Shown piece by piece: positions 32,740-41,751 of a DNA stretch of 64,000 nt. A program made the translations under genes and the position numbers. Each line of letters begins with the position of its first letter. Within the stretch, counting starts at the first letter, position 1. Source of the stretch: Levilactobacillus paucivorans (GTDB lineage: Bacteria; Bacillota; Bacilli; Lactobacillales; Lactobacillaceae); contig NZ_JQCA01000024.1 of NCBI RefSeq assembly GCF_001437125.1, forward strand, positions 1 through 64,000, given 5' to 3'. The notes below the pieces were generated by a model, which had not been told where the DNA came from, searched no databases, and was given only the letters and a program-made list of their open reading frames with translations.

Positions 32740-33554
32740 TGAGTCCAAAAGCTAGTACCCGCGTTGCTCGCGGGATCATTGCCTTTCTCTTTGTCTACCT
32801 GGCAACGCCTATCGTGGTCACCATGATTTATTCGTTCTCGACTTCTTGGGTGAAGACCATCTTACCTAACGGCCTGACCCTAAAATGGTACAGCGAATTA
32901 GTGGCTAGTCCTGAGTTCATGGCGGTTCTGTTACGGTCATTTTGTCTTGGCTTACTGACGACGTTGATTGCCATGGCCTGTTTCCTACCCGTTGTGTTCT
33001 ATGCCAACGTCTACAATCCCAAAGTGAAGTCGCACCTGCGTTTCATCACGGTGCTGCCCTTTACGATTCCTGGGATCATCCTGGTGACGGGGCTGATTCA
33101 GTTATACGCAGAACTGCCAATTCCTAAGATTATCATCCTAGTGTTGGCCATCTCGTTGCTAAGTCTGCCCCTCACCTACCAGGCACTAGACAACGCGTTC
33201 ATCGGTCGCGACTTCCGGGCCATGTTTGAACAAGCGCTAGTTTTAGGCGACTCGCCTTTTAAAGCCTTCGTCAAGGTGATCATCCCCAACATTCGTGCCG
33301 GTGTCCTGGTCGCCATGCTCTTGACCTTCACCAGTGCCTTTGGAGAATACGTCCTGACGAACCTCCTCTTAGGGGGAAACTTCGAGACCCTCAAGATCTA
33401 TATGTACCGGTTGATGCGTAGTAACGGTCAGGCCAGCAGCGTGCTGACAACCATCTACTTCATCTTCCTCGCGTTCATCTCATTGATCTTGATTCTCATC
33501 ATGCAACACTACTCGGCACCACACAAATCCACCAAGGAGGGCGCAAAGAAATAA
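32739..33554 (+). CDS. ABC importer permease 2 (PotC/PhnV-like)
   Basis: A 271-residue six-helix permease. The EAA loop reads FEQALVLGDSPFKAFVKVIIPNIRAGV; the preceding YQALDNAFIG region is typical of the PotC branch. It overlaps both neighbours by TAATG junctions. It pairs with the permease at 31915-32739 to form the membrane channel. Confidence 0.88.
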   Translation: MSPKASTRVARGIIAFLFVYLATPIVVTMIYSFSTSWVKTILPNGLTLKWYSELVASPEFMAVLLRSFCLGLLTTLIAMACFLPVVFYANVYNPKVKSHLRFITVLPFTIPGIILVTGLIQLYAELPIPKIIILVLAISLLSLPLTYQALDNAFIGRDFRAMFEQALVLGDSPFKAFVKVIIPNIRAGVLVAMLLTFTSAFGEYVLTNLLLGGNFETLKIYMYRLMRSNGQASSVLTTIYFIFLAFISLILILIMQHYSAPHKSTKEGAKK

Positions 33555-34591
33555 TGCAGTCAGACTTCTTACAGATTCAAGGCTTAGGGATTACCCTTTC
33601 CGGCAATAACATCATCAAGGACATGTCCTTCAAGGTTCGCCGGAACACCCTGACAACCTTTCTCGGCCCTAGCGGGAGCGGGAAGACCACCGTTTTACGG
33701 GCAATTGCCGGACTCAACACTGAAGTTAGCGGCAAAATTCTACTGGATGGCGAAGAGATTCAAAGCCGTTCCGCTAACCAACGAAACATCGGCATGGTCT
33801 TCCAGTCCTACGCGCTCTTTCCCAACATGTCCATCTTTGACAACGTGGCCTACGGGTTACGCGTTCAAAAGAAGAGTAACGACGTCATCAACAAGGAAGT
33901 CATGGCGATGCTTCAAACGGTCAGTCTGACCAACAAGAAGGATGCCTACCCAGACCAACTCTCTGGGGGCCAGAAACAACGAGTAGCCATTGCGCGAGCC
34001 ATGGTGCTCAAGCCGAAACTCCTGTTGCTTGATGAGCCACTGAGTGCCTTAGATGCGAAGATACGAGTTAGCTTGCGCGAACAAATCCGCGAGTACCAAC
34101 AAAAGCTCGGTATCACCATGCTCTTCGTCACCCATGATCAAGGTGAAGCCATGGCAATCTCCGATGATATCGTGGTCATGAACGAAGGTAAGGTGCAACA
34201 ACAGGGCTCACCAATGGCCATCTACGCCCAACCAGAGAATGTCTTCATGGCGCAGTTCATCGGGAATCACAACCTCCTGATGGGCACGCAACTTCAACAA
34301 TTGGGACTGACCACAGCTGGTGGTCAAACCCTGGTTGCCGACACCCACTACGTCGTTCGGCCGGAACTCTTCTCGCCAGAAGCCACGCCGGAAGCTACGG
34401 CGATTGCCGGTCAAATGACAGCCTGCAGCATGTTGGGTGACCGGGTGCAATATCACTTCATGAGTGACACCAAGTTACCCCTCAAGGTCGAGCTATTGAA
34501 CCACTCGGAACCGCTGAAAATTGGCGTTCCCCTCACGCTCTACCTTGACCCTGCCGCCGTGCATCCAGTAGGTCCCGCCAATGCTGAGTAA
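33554..34591 (+). CDS. ABC importer ATP-binding protein (PotA-like, with TOBE domain)
   Basis: A 345-residue ATPase: Walker A GPSGSGKT (38-45), Q-loop MVFQSYALFP, signature LSGGQKQRVAIARAM, Walker B LLLLDEPLSALD and switch His in FVTHDQ. After residue 240 a TOBE-like domain follows (MTACSMLGDRVQYHF...). It overlaps the second permease (TAATG) and shares 11 bp with the PHP gene start, so the phosphatase is coupled to the transporter. Confidence 0.93.
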   Translation: MQSDFLQIQGLGITLSGNNIIKDMSFKVRRNTLTTFLGPSGSGKTTVLRAIAGLNTEVSGKILLDGEEIQSRSANQRNIGMVFQSYALFPNMSIFDNVAYGLRVQKKSNDVINKEVMAMLQTVSLTNKKDAYPDQLSGGQKQRVAIARAMVLKPKLLLLDEPLSALDAKIRVSLREQIREYQQKLGITMLFVTHDQGEAMAISDDIVVMNEGKVQQQGSPMAIYAQPENVFMAQFIGNHNLLMGTQLQQLGLTTAGGQTLVADTHYVVRPELFSPEATPEATAIAGQMTACSMLGDRVQYHFMSDTKLPLKVELLNHSEPLKIGVPLTLYLDPAAVHPVGPANAE

Positions 34592-35453
34592 GACGAGCCT
34601 TGGTGCTATTGACCGCCACACCTGGAGTGGCCACAACCACACGGAGTTTTGCCCCCACGGTTCCGGTGAGGACGTCGAGGCCTTCATCCGTCAGGCCATT
34701 CTGAGTGGCTTCAAAACCTATTCCATCACGGAACATTTCCCCCTGCCACCGGCCTTCTACGACCGACCAGCGGGGTCCCGACATGCTGTCTACACCGCCT
34801 CATTTGGCTTGATTGAACTGCCGGCCTATCTGGAAAAGATGGAACGGCTCAAATACAAGTATCGCGACCAAATTCGAATTCTCGTAGGATTTGAGGTCGA
34901 CTACTTCCCGGAATACGCAGACTGGACTGCCGCCCAACTGGCTCACTACGGTGACCAGATTGACGACGCCCTCCTCTCCGTGCACTTCCTACCAACGAAG
35001 ACCGGCTTGCGGGCCATCGATGACACAGCAGCCGACTTCAAAGACGGCGTGGTGGCGGCTTACGGTTCACCCTTGACGGTGGCTAACGCCTACCTGGAGC
35101 GCGTCCAAGCGGCTATTGATTGGGAGACCCCTAACAAACCTGCGCGTTACGGGCACATCATGTTGTACCGCAAGTGGCGCAACACTTTCCCCGCGATTAC
35201 CGCTTGGGAAGATGCCACTACCCGAACACTCTTGACCCACATCCTAGATACGGTGGCCGATCGCGGTGACCTCCTAGACTGCAACATGGCGGGACTCTTC
35301 CGGCCAACCCAAACGGAATTCACCCCCACCTTACCGTGGATTCAGGCCGCACAACAGCGCCAGATTCCGTTGGTCTTTGGTGCTGATGCGCACAGTGTCG
35401 CTGCCGTTGACCAAGGGTACAACACGTATCTTGAAAATCACTTCGATGCCTAG
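34581..35453 (+). CDS. PHP-domain phosphatase (HisJ-like)
   Basis: A 290-residue metal-dependent PHP phosphoesterase related to HisJ histidinol phosphatase. Metal-binding signatures are HNHTEFCPHG (His18, His20, His26), TEHFPLP and, near the end, FGADAHSV. There are no histidine biosynthesis genes around; instead the start overlaps the transporter ATPase gene by 11 bp and a second phosphoesterase follows. I therefore read it as a phosphomonoesterase acting on the imported compound in the cytoplasm (no signal peptide). Confidence 0.85.
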   Translation: MLSKTSLGAIDRHTWSGHNHTEFCPHGSGEDVEAFIRQAILSGFKTYSITEHFPLPPAFYDRPAGSRHAVYTASFGLIELPAYLEKMERLKYKYRDQIRILVGFEVDYFPEYADWTAAQLAHYGDQIDDALLSVHFLPTKTGLRAIDDTAADFKDGVVAAYGSPLTVANAYLERVQAAIDWETPNKPARYGHIMLYRKWRNTFPAITAWEDATTRTLLTHILDTVADRGDLLDCNMAGLFRPTQTEFTPTLPWIQAAQQRQIPLVFGADAHSVAAVDQGYNTYLENHFDA

Positions 35454-35468
35454 AAAGGAGTCCGCGTC

Positions 35469-36320
35469 ATGCGTCTCGAAACGACCGGCCAAAAGGCCTT
35501 TAAGATTTGCCAGTTAACGGATATTCATTTGAGTGACACGCCCCTAAACGAGGCTAGTCAGAAATCCCTAACGGCCATTGATAAGATGCTTCAAGCCAAT
35601 GACTTCGACCTCATCATGATTACCGGGGACCTTCTCTGGGGCAAACAAGCCTCGAAGCCAGCAGAAACGCTGGGTGCCCTGTATGACGTCTTGAATCGCT
35701 ACCCGGTTCCAGTAGCCATCACGTATGGCAATCACGACGCCGAAGGTAACCTCGACAGAGCCGGCTTACGTCAGTTAGAAGCTGGCTTAGCCCACCCCGC
35801 CGATAAGCATCACGCGGCCGTCGTTGACGACCGTGAAAGCTACACGTTAGAGGTGACACGAGATGGTAAACTCGCCCACGTCTTGTACGTCTGGGACAGC
35901 GGCGACTATTCTCACTGGCCAGCCGACGAACAGTACGCGGCCATTGAACCGGAACAAATTGAGTGGTTTACCCGCTTGCCTTACGCTCGGACCCAGGCGC
36001 AAACTGATCTTGGGTTTCTACACATTCCCTTACCGGAATACACGCAAGCTGGTCAAGCGATTCTCACGGGTGAACAAGGTGAGGCTGTCTGCTCACCCGT
36101 CACCAACTCAGGTTTGTTCTACACCCTGTTGAAGTCACAAAACGTCAAGGCCCTCTTTGCCGGCCACGACCACGACAACAACTTCACGGCCAACTACCGC
36201 GGTATTGGTTTGAACTACGGTAACCCGACCGGATACAACAGCTACGGGACACTCCCACGGGGTGCCCGCGTCATTTCCCTGTTGCCCGACGGTTACGAAA
36301 CAGAAATTCTCAACTTCTAG
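35469..36320 (+). CDS. Calcineurin-like metallophosphoesterase
   Basis: A 283-residue two-metal phosphoesterase. All ligands are visible: Asp18-x-His20 (LTDIH), Gly-Asp at 53-54 (ITGDLL), GNHD at 87-90, His185 (FLHIPLPEY) and GHDH at 232-235. There is no signal peptide, so it acts inside the cell. It is 15 bp after the PHP gene with AAAGGAG and ends the operon. Probable role: cleaving a phosphodiester or monoester delivered by the importer. Confidence 0.9.
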   Translation: MRLETTGQKAFKICQLTDIHLSDTPLNEASQKSLTAIDKMLQANDFDLIMITGDLLWGKQASKPAETLGALYDVLNRYPVPVAITYGNHDAEGNLDRAGLRQLEAGLAHPADKHHAAVVDDRESYTLEVTRDGKLAHVLYVWDSGDYSHWPADEQYAAIEPEQIEWFTRLPYARTQAQTDLGFLHIPLPEYTQAGQAILTGEQGEAVCSPVTNSGLFYTLLKSQNVKALFAGHDHDNNFTANYRGIGLNYGNPTGYNSYGTLPRGARVISLLPDGYETEILNF

Positions 36321-36327
36321 GTCACTC

Positions 36328-36372
36328 CTGGCCGCCACACTTTCATTACTGAAGATGTGGCGGCTTTTCTTG
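36328..36372 (+). terminator. Terminator of the organophosphate operon
   Basis: Stem GCCGCCACA / TGTGGCGGC followed by TTTTCTT. Confidence 0.85.
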
Positions 36373-36415
36373 TCCAAATACCCATTTTCTATTAACAAAC
36401 CTGTTACTTACACAA

Positions 36416-36456
36416 AAACAGCACGCCGCCAAGAAATTGGCAGACGTGCTGCTGAA
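36416..36456 (-). terminator. Terminator of LRR surface protein 1
   Basis: CAGCACG...GCCAA / TTGGC...CGTGCTG stem; the minus strand continues CTGTTTTTGT. Confidence 0.75.
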
Positions 36457-36469
36457 TCATATGTCTTGT

Positions 36470-38647
36470 TTAGTTGTGACGCTTGTTCCGGAATCCGGCT
36501 AACCCTAAGGTGGCAACTAAGACCGCCATCCCTGCGGCAATCCAGCTCGTAGAAGAAGCTTCGTTGGTTTGTGGCAAAGTAGTCTTGGTCGTCTGCTGTG
36601 CAGCTGCCGTGTTCTCGTGACTAGCTAACATCGTGGCATGACCAGCCTGAGCTTTCGCCGCTTGACCACCCTTGTTGGCAACAGTATTAACAACCTTATC
36701 GCCGTCACCACCGTTAACAATCTCACCATGTCCGGTTTCAGGCTTTGCGGCTGGTTCTTCAATCGTTGCGCCATCTCCGCCTTGAGCCAATGAACTGTAG
36801 GTGAAGGTGACCGTTGATCCGGCCGTCGTGTAAGTTCCAGTGACGAAACTTGGACTCGTCAATTGGTAGCCATCTAATTCTGGTGCGGTGATCGTGTAGC
36901 TATCTCCGACCGTTCCAGTTTCAACGTGTTGACTGATAACATTTCCATCTTCATCGACGTTAACCACCGTGACCGTCCCAGTCGTGACACCTGGGGTTGG
37001 GTCAACTGGTGTGACGGGGTCGACGGGATCCTCACCATTGACGATGTTGAAGGTCAGGTAACCGAAGTAACAATTGTCACTCGTGTTGTAGTTAGCATTT
37101 TCCAAGAAGAGTGTGTAAGACCCATCTGGAACATCGCCAACAGCTGTCATGGTAAAACCTAATGGATTGTCCGCGTCGGCACTGAACTTAAAGAGTGAAG
37201 AGGCATCGGTCTGTGTCCGAGCCCAGCCATCAACAGCGGCACCTTTCATACCAGGTGTTGGGGCCCCAGCAACGACCGTCGCGCCAGAAGAGAACCGCAG
37301 TGGAACAATCGCATCAGTCTGATCCAGCTTGCCATCGGCACCTTGGATCCCGACCACGACATCCGTCAGAGGATCGAAGTTTTGAACCTTTGGCGTCAAT
37401 TTGTAGGTCTTACCAGTAACAGTTTCATAATAAACCGCCACATAACTTAACCCACTGCCAAAGTGGTTTTCCATTCCCCAGAACTTTCCATTGTACCCAC
37501 TGAAGTCTGGCAGAACGCCACTCAACTGGTTGTCCTGAACATCGAGCTGAGTCAGTCCAGCCCAGGTACTTGGAGCAGGTAATTCCCCAGTCAATTGGTT
37601 ATCAGAAACATGCAAACCAGTTAATTTCGACAGCTTCGTTGCTGGCGTCAAGTCCCCTGTCAGCTGGTTCCCCATCAGATGCAATCCATTCAAATCTTGG
37701 TAGGCTTCAATGCCATCCAAAGTTCCAGTGAGACCGGCATGACTAACCACTAACTCTTGTAACTTAAGATTCTGTTTCAAGTACGTGTTTAAGAAGGTTG
37801 CCAGACTCATGTTGAGATTCATGGCATGACCTGAGCTATCAAGCTGATAATCAACCAAGTTGGGGGCAAAGCTCATATCGATTAAGCCATTGTCAGGTAA
37901 GGCATTGTCCCAGTGAAAAGACTTCATGTTGGTAAAGTACTGTAGTCCTGTGAGATCTTGAATCTTACCGTAACCGGCCGAATCAGTACTCAGATACGCG
38001 AAGTTAATACCATCTGAAACGTACTGATAGAGATTAGCAGGAGTCACAAAAGCATAAGCATTGTGATTAACATTCGCTTCAAATTGTTTAACCGCATAAA
38101 TTACCCAGTTCTGAGTCGCTTTGTCTGGCATCCATTCATCAGCGCTTTGCCCCACAATAGATGGGGCTTCCTTTACCAAGTTTGCTCGACTCATCCGTAA
38201 CTTCTGTAAAGTCTGTGCTGACTGTTCGTCTTGGTTCGTTTTACCTGGTGTCTGGACGTCAGAAATAACATTCTCTTTTCCAGATTGAACGTCGTCTTGA
38301 ACGGGTTCTTTATCCTGCTGAACATCCTTTTCGGGATCAGGTTCATCGGACTCAGGAGCTTCGGGTTTCTGATTCTGATCAACGTCACTTAACTTATCTG
38401 ACTGAACGTCATCTTTATCAACTTCCGATTTAACATTTTCCTTAACTTCAGGCTGCTTACTGGAATCATCCTTAGCAACCTCAGTCGTTGCGGGATCTGC
38501 TGCTGGTGTGACATCCGCCTGTGCCGTCGTGATTCCCGTCAGACCTAAGCCCAACGCAATAACGGTAATACTAGCGTAAACCCAGCGTTTGCCAGCCTTG
38601 TAACTCTTGTAGTGTTCCTTGGCTTGTCCCATCATTGGTGTTCTCAT
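36470..38647 (-). CDS. KxYKxGKxW/LRR/MucBP/LPxTG surface protein 1
   Basis: A 725-residue wall-anchored adhesin. The accessory-Sec signal HYKSYKAGKRW is at residues 12-22, followed by a charged Glu/Asp/Lys/Gln stalk to about residue 150. The core has leucine-rich repeats (LQELVVSHAGLTGTLDG, LNGLHLMGNQLTGDL, LTGLHVSDNQLTGELP, LTQLDVQDNQLSGVLPD). A MucBP domain follows (GTVTVVNVDEDGNVISQHVETG...VTFTY), then the anchor LPQTN, a helix and RNKRHN. Start ATG 38647 follows AAGGAGGAAG. It is a tandem duplicate of the gene at 39139-41298. Confidence 0.92.
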   Translation of the reverse strand: MRTPMMGQAKEHYKSYKAGKRWVYASITVIALGLGLTGITTAQADVTPAADPATTEVAKDDSSKQPEVKENVKSEVDKDDVQSDKLSDVDQNQKPEAPESDEPDPEKDVQQDKEPVQDDVQSGKENVISDVQTPGKTNQDEQSAQTLQKLRMSRANLVKEAPSIVGQSADEWMPDKATQNWVIYAVKQFEANVNHNAYAFVTPANLYQYVSDGINFAYLSTDSAGYGKIQDLTGLQYFTNMKSFHWDNALPDNGLIDMSFAPNLVDYQLDSSGHAMNLNMSLATFLNTYLKQNLKLQELVVSHAGLTGTLDGIEAYQDLNGLHLMGNQLTGDLTPATKLSKLTGLHVSDNQLTGELPAPSTWAGLTQLDVQDNQLSGVLPDFSGYNGKFWGMENHFGSGLSYVAVYYETVTGKTYKLTPKVQNFDPLTDVVVGIQGADGKLDQTDAIVPLRFSSGATVVAGAPTPGMKGAAVDGWARTQTDASSLFKFSADADNPLGFTMTAVGDVPDGSYTLFLENANYNTSDNCYFGYLTFNIVNGEDPVDPVTPVDPTPGVTTGTVTVVNVDEDGNVISQHVETGTVGDSYTITAPELDGYQLTSPSFVTGTYTTAGSTVTFTYSSLAQGGDGATIEEPAAKPETGHGEIVNGGDGDKVVNTVANKGGQAAKAQAGHATMLASHENTAAAQQTTKTTLPQTNEASSTSWIAAGMAVLVATLGLAGFRNKRHN

Positions 38648-39056
38648 GATTGCTTCCTCCTTGTGAAGTAAACCTGCCCTAGTCATTCTTTTATGTATTC
38701 GTTTTCACTTTCATCTAAATAAAAAACAAATCTCGTTGTTGCATCCTCACACATTTTCCAATGTGAGTAATTTCTCTTACAAACCTATTATAACTGAATA
38801 GGAAAGCTTTTCAAGGGCTAATCGTCAATTACGTTGACTAATCTGAAGTTGAACGTTTTACTTTAAAGAATCCTTTTATATCGGGCAATTAACAATCATT
38901 CCTAGATACCGATAGAAACGTATACCATCCACATTCGTGTCGATGGGTAAGGACATCCTAAAAATAGATGTCAGCTAGTTATGACACTTTACTTTCTATT
39001 TTTAAGACACCCTTTTCACCTTTTATCCGGGTATAAATGAGATCTAATTCTACCAA
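38648..39056. other. Leader and promoter region of LRR protein 1
   Basis: No gene seen. Minus strand -35 TTGAAA (38809-38814), 16 bp, -10 TATAAT (38787-38792). A hairpin CACATT/AATGTG (38750-38765) begins about 15 nt into the transcript. The remaining sequence up to 39056 is AT-rich without a supported feature. Confidence 0.6.
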
Positions 39057-39095
39057 AAAATTAAAAGGGACGACGCCCAACGGTATCGTCCCTAA
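39057..39095 (-). terminator. Terminator of LRR surface protein 2
   Basis: Stem AGGGACGA / TCGTCCCT; T's follow on the minus strand. Confidence 0.75.
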
Positions 39096-39138
39096 CAACT
39101 ATGTCGTTTTAATTCAGTCGCGCACTGAGTTTCCCCGC

Positions 39139-41298
39139 CTAATTATGACGTTTGTTTCGAAAACCAGCTAACCCTATGGTGGCAACTAAGACAGCCATCC
39201 CCGCAACAAGCCAACTCGTAGAAGAAGCTTCATCAGTTTGCGGTAAAGTCGTCTGGATAGCCTGTTGGCTAACTGCCGAATTCTCATGGCTGGCTAAGGT
39301 TGCGACGTGCCCAGTTTGAGCCTTTGCGGTTTGACCGCCATGCTTGACAACCTTATCGGCGTTCCCATCGTTAGTAATCACGCCATGCCCAGTTTCAGGC
39401 TTTGCGCCTGGCTCGCCAATCGCCGCACTATCCCCATCCTGGTCTGACGTTTTATACGTAAAGGTAACGGTCGAGCCAGCTGTCGTGTAAATCCCAGTCA
39501 CTGAACTTGGACTCGTTAATTCGTAACCATCCAATTTGGGCGCGGTAACTGTGTAGCTGTCCCCGACTGTCCCGGTCTCGACGTGTTGGCTAATGACATT
39601 GCCATTCTCATCAACATTAACTACCGTCACGGTTCCGGTCGTGATACCCGGCGTTGGATCCACTGGGGTAACGGGATCGACGGGGTCTTGCCCATTAACG
39701 ATGTTGAACGTCACGTAACCTAGATAAGTGTGTCCAGCACCATACTTGGAGCTGTAAACATAAATACTGTAAGTGCCATCCGGGACATCCCCATTGGCTG
39801 TCAGCTTGAAACCTAAGGCGTTGTCTGGGTCGGCACTAACCGTGAACAATGATGAATCATCTTGCTGGGTCTGCGCCCAAGCATCAAAGGTGGACCCCTT
39901 CACGTCAGCCGTTGGCGTTCCCGAAACGATGGTCCAGCCATTACCAAAGCGTGATAGTGCAAAGGTATTGTCCGGGTCCATCTGACCGGTGGCATCCTGA
40001 ACCCCATTGACAACATCTGTGATGGGGTCAAAGCTCGTCTTAGTTGGCGTCAGCGTGTAAGTCTTGCCGCCAACTGTCTGGTAGAAAACCGATTGGGTAC
40101 TGTAGGTTCCCGTACTGAAGTGATTATCATCTGCCCAGAAGCTCCCGGTGAACCCGGTAAAGTCTGGCAAATCACCACTCAACTGATTATTTTGAACGTT
40201 GACTTGTGCCAAATTAGTCCAGTTTGCTGGCGCTGGTAACTTACCCGTTAACTGATTACCATCCACAAACAATTGGGTCAAATTTGGCAATTGCGTCAGC
40301 GAAGAAAGATCTCCCGTCAATTGATTGTCAGAGACCCGCAACTGCGTCAAATCCTGGTAGGCCGCGAAGCCGTCCACTGAACCGGTCAGTCCGGTATCGG
40401 TTAAGTCTAATTGTGTCAGCTTGGTGTTTTGGCCCAGATAAGTGCTCATGAAAGTCTCGGGACTCATTTGCATATTAATCTTCACGGTCCCCGAAAAATC
40501 ACTCCCGATCAGCATGTAAGTCTCAAGGTCTGGGGCAAAACTCATATCGATCAGCCCATTGGTGGGAACATTGTAGGCCCACTCAAAGGCGGTCAGCTTG
40601 GTAAAATACTGGAGCCCCGTCAGATCATGAATTTCACCGAAAGTGTTAACGTCGGTCTTTTGATAACTCAAGAACAGTGGTGCACTGACATATTGGTAAA
40701 GGTTAGAGGCATCAATTGTCAGAAATTGATTATGTTCTGCCTGTTTAACTGCGGCGATCACCCAACCCTGAGTTGCCTTGTCTGGCATCCACTCATCAGC
40801 ATTCTTGCCTACGATGGATGGGGCTTCTTTAACCAATGCGTTGGGACCCATCATCCGTGAACTTTTTAGCTTCTGCGATGTCGGTTGTTCGTCGTGGGTC
40901 GCCTTGTCTTGTTCCTTAACATCCGAAACGACATCGGACTTTTCTACAGATTGATGGGGTGCTTGACCCGGTTGTTCATCCGGCTTGACATCCTGCACAG
41001 GACCTGGCGTCTCGGATGGGTGTTGTAACTTGTCAGCGTCAGCTAGTTTGCCTGCCTGGTCGTCATCCTTTGTGGCCTCCGGTTTAACGTCATCCTTAAC
41101 TTCCGGCTGATCAGGTTGGTCCTTAGCAACCTCCGTCGTGGTGGGGTCAGCAACTGGGATGACATCCGCCTGCGCCGTCGTGATCCCTGTCAAGCCTAAG
41201 CCCAACGCAATAACAGTAATGCTAGCGTAAACCCAGTGCTTGCCAGCCTTGTAGCTCTTGTAGTGTTCCTTGGCTTGTCCCATCATTGATGTTCTCAT
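39139..41298 (-). CDS. KxYKxGKxW/LRR/MucBP/LPxTG surface protein 2
   Basis: A 719-residue paralogue of the protein at 36470-38647 with the same order: signal HYKSYKAGKHW, charged stalk, LRR-like repeats (LTQLRVSDNQLTGDL, LTQLFVDGNQLTGKLP, LAQVNVQNNQLSGDLPD), a MucBP domain almost identical to its twin (GTVTVVNVDENGNVISQHVETG), LPQTD anchor and RNKRHN tail. Ends are nearly identical and the middle has diverged, which suggests an old duplication with conserved transport and anchoring parts and a changed ligand face. Ribosome site GAGGAAG before ATG 41298. Confidence 0.92.
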   Translation of the reverse strand: MRTSMMGQAKEHYKSYKAGKHWVYASITVIALGLGLTGITTAQADVIPVADPTTTEVAKDQPDQPEVKDDVKPEATKDDDQAGKLADADKLQHPSETPGPVQDVKPDEQPGQAPHQSVEKSDVVSDVKEQDKATHDEQPTSQKLKSSRMMGPNALVKEAPSIVGKNADEWMPDKATQGWVIAAVKQAEHNQFLTIDASNLYQYVSAPLFLSYQKTDVNTFGEIHDLTGLQYFTKLTAFEWAYNVPTNGLIDMSFAPDLETYMLIGSDFSGTVKINMQMSPETFMSTYLGQNTKLTQLDLTDTGLTGSVDGFAAYQDLTQLRVSDNQLTGDLSSLTQLPNLTQLFVDGNQLTGKLPAPANWTNLAQVNVQNNQLSGDLPDFTGFTGSFWADDNHFSTGTYSTQSVFYQTVGGKTYTLTPTKTSFDPITDVVNGVQDATGQMDPDNTFALSRFGNGWTIVSGTPTADVKGSTFDAWAQTQQDDSSLFTVSADPDNALGFKLTANGDVPDGTYSIYVYSSKYGAGHTYLGYVTFNIVNGQDPVDPVTPVDPTPGITTGTVTVVNVDENGNVISQHVETGTVGDSYTVTAPKLDGYELTSPSSVTGIYTTAGSTVTFTYKTSDQDGDSAAIGEPGAKPETGHGVITNDGNADKVVKHGGQTAKAQTGHVATLASHENSAVSQQAIQTTLPQTDEASSTSWLVAGMAVLVATIGLAGFRNKRHN

Positions 41299-41699
41299 GA
41301 TTGCTTCCTCCTCGTGAAGTAAAACCTGCCCTAGTCAGTTCGTCCGTGTATGCGCTTTCAATTTAATTTAAGTCATCAAGCAACATGCATTATTAATTCA
41401 TTTATTCGCCACATATTTTAAAATGTGGATAATCGTCTCTACAACTGTATTATAACTGAACTGGAAGGCATTTCAAGGATTAATCGTTAATCAGGTTCAC
41501 TAGTCCCTGGGTTAAACGTTTTATCACGAATAAGGCCTGTCATCATTGCTATCACGCGATTCATTCAAGATCGATTCAGACCGTGATTTTAGCTGATCGG
41601 CCTATTCACCGCCGACGATCGATCTGTCCTAGTTACCTCAATTTACTTTCTATCATCCACACTTTTGAACCTGGTATGAACGAGTTCAACCTTCTATTT
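41299..41699. other. Leader and promoter region of LRR protein 2
   Basis: No gene seen. Minus strand -35 TTGAAA (41471-41476), 16 bp, -10 TATAAT (41449-41454), at the same spacing as the first copy. A hairpin CCACAT/ATGTGG (41409-41428) is at the equivalent place though its bases differ. Confidence 0.6.
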
Positions 41700-41740
41700 A
41701 CAAAAAGGGCGACACCCGCAGGCATCGTCCCCATACAATT
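41699..41740 (-). terminator. Terminator of the map-linked gene
   Basis: Stem GGGCGA / TCGTCCC around a GC-rich loop; minus strand ends CCCTTTTTG. Confidence 0.65.
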
Positions 41741-41751
41741 TATCAATTTAA

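Noticed and set aside
34581..35453. Histidinol phosphatase of histidine biosynthesis
   Set aside because: Fold is HisJ-like, but there are no his genes nearby and the start overlaps an ABC transporter ATPase gene, so a role in the transporter operon is more likely.
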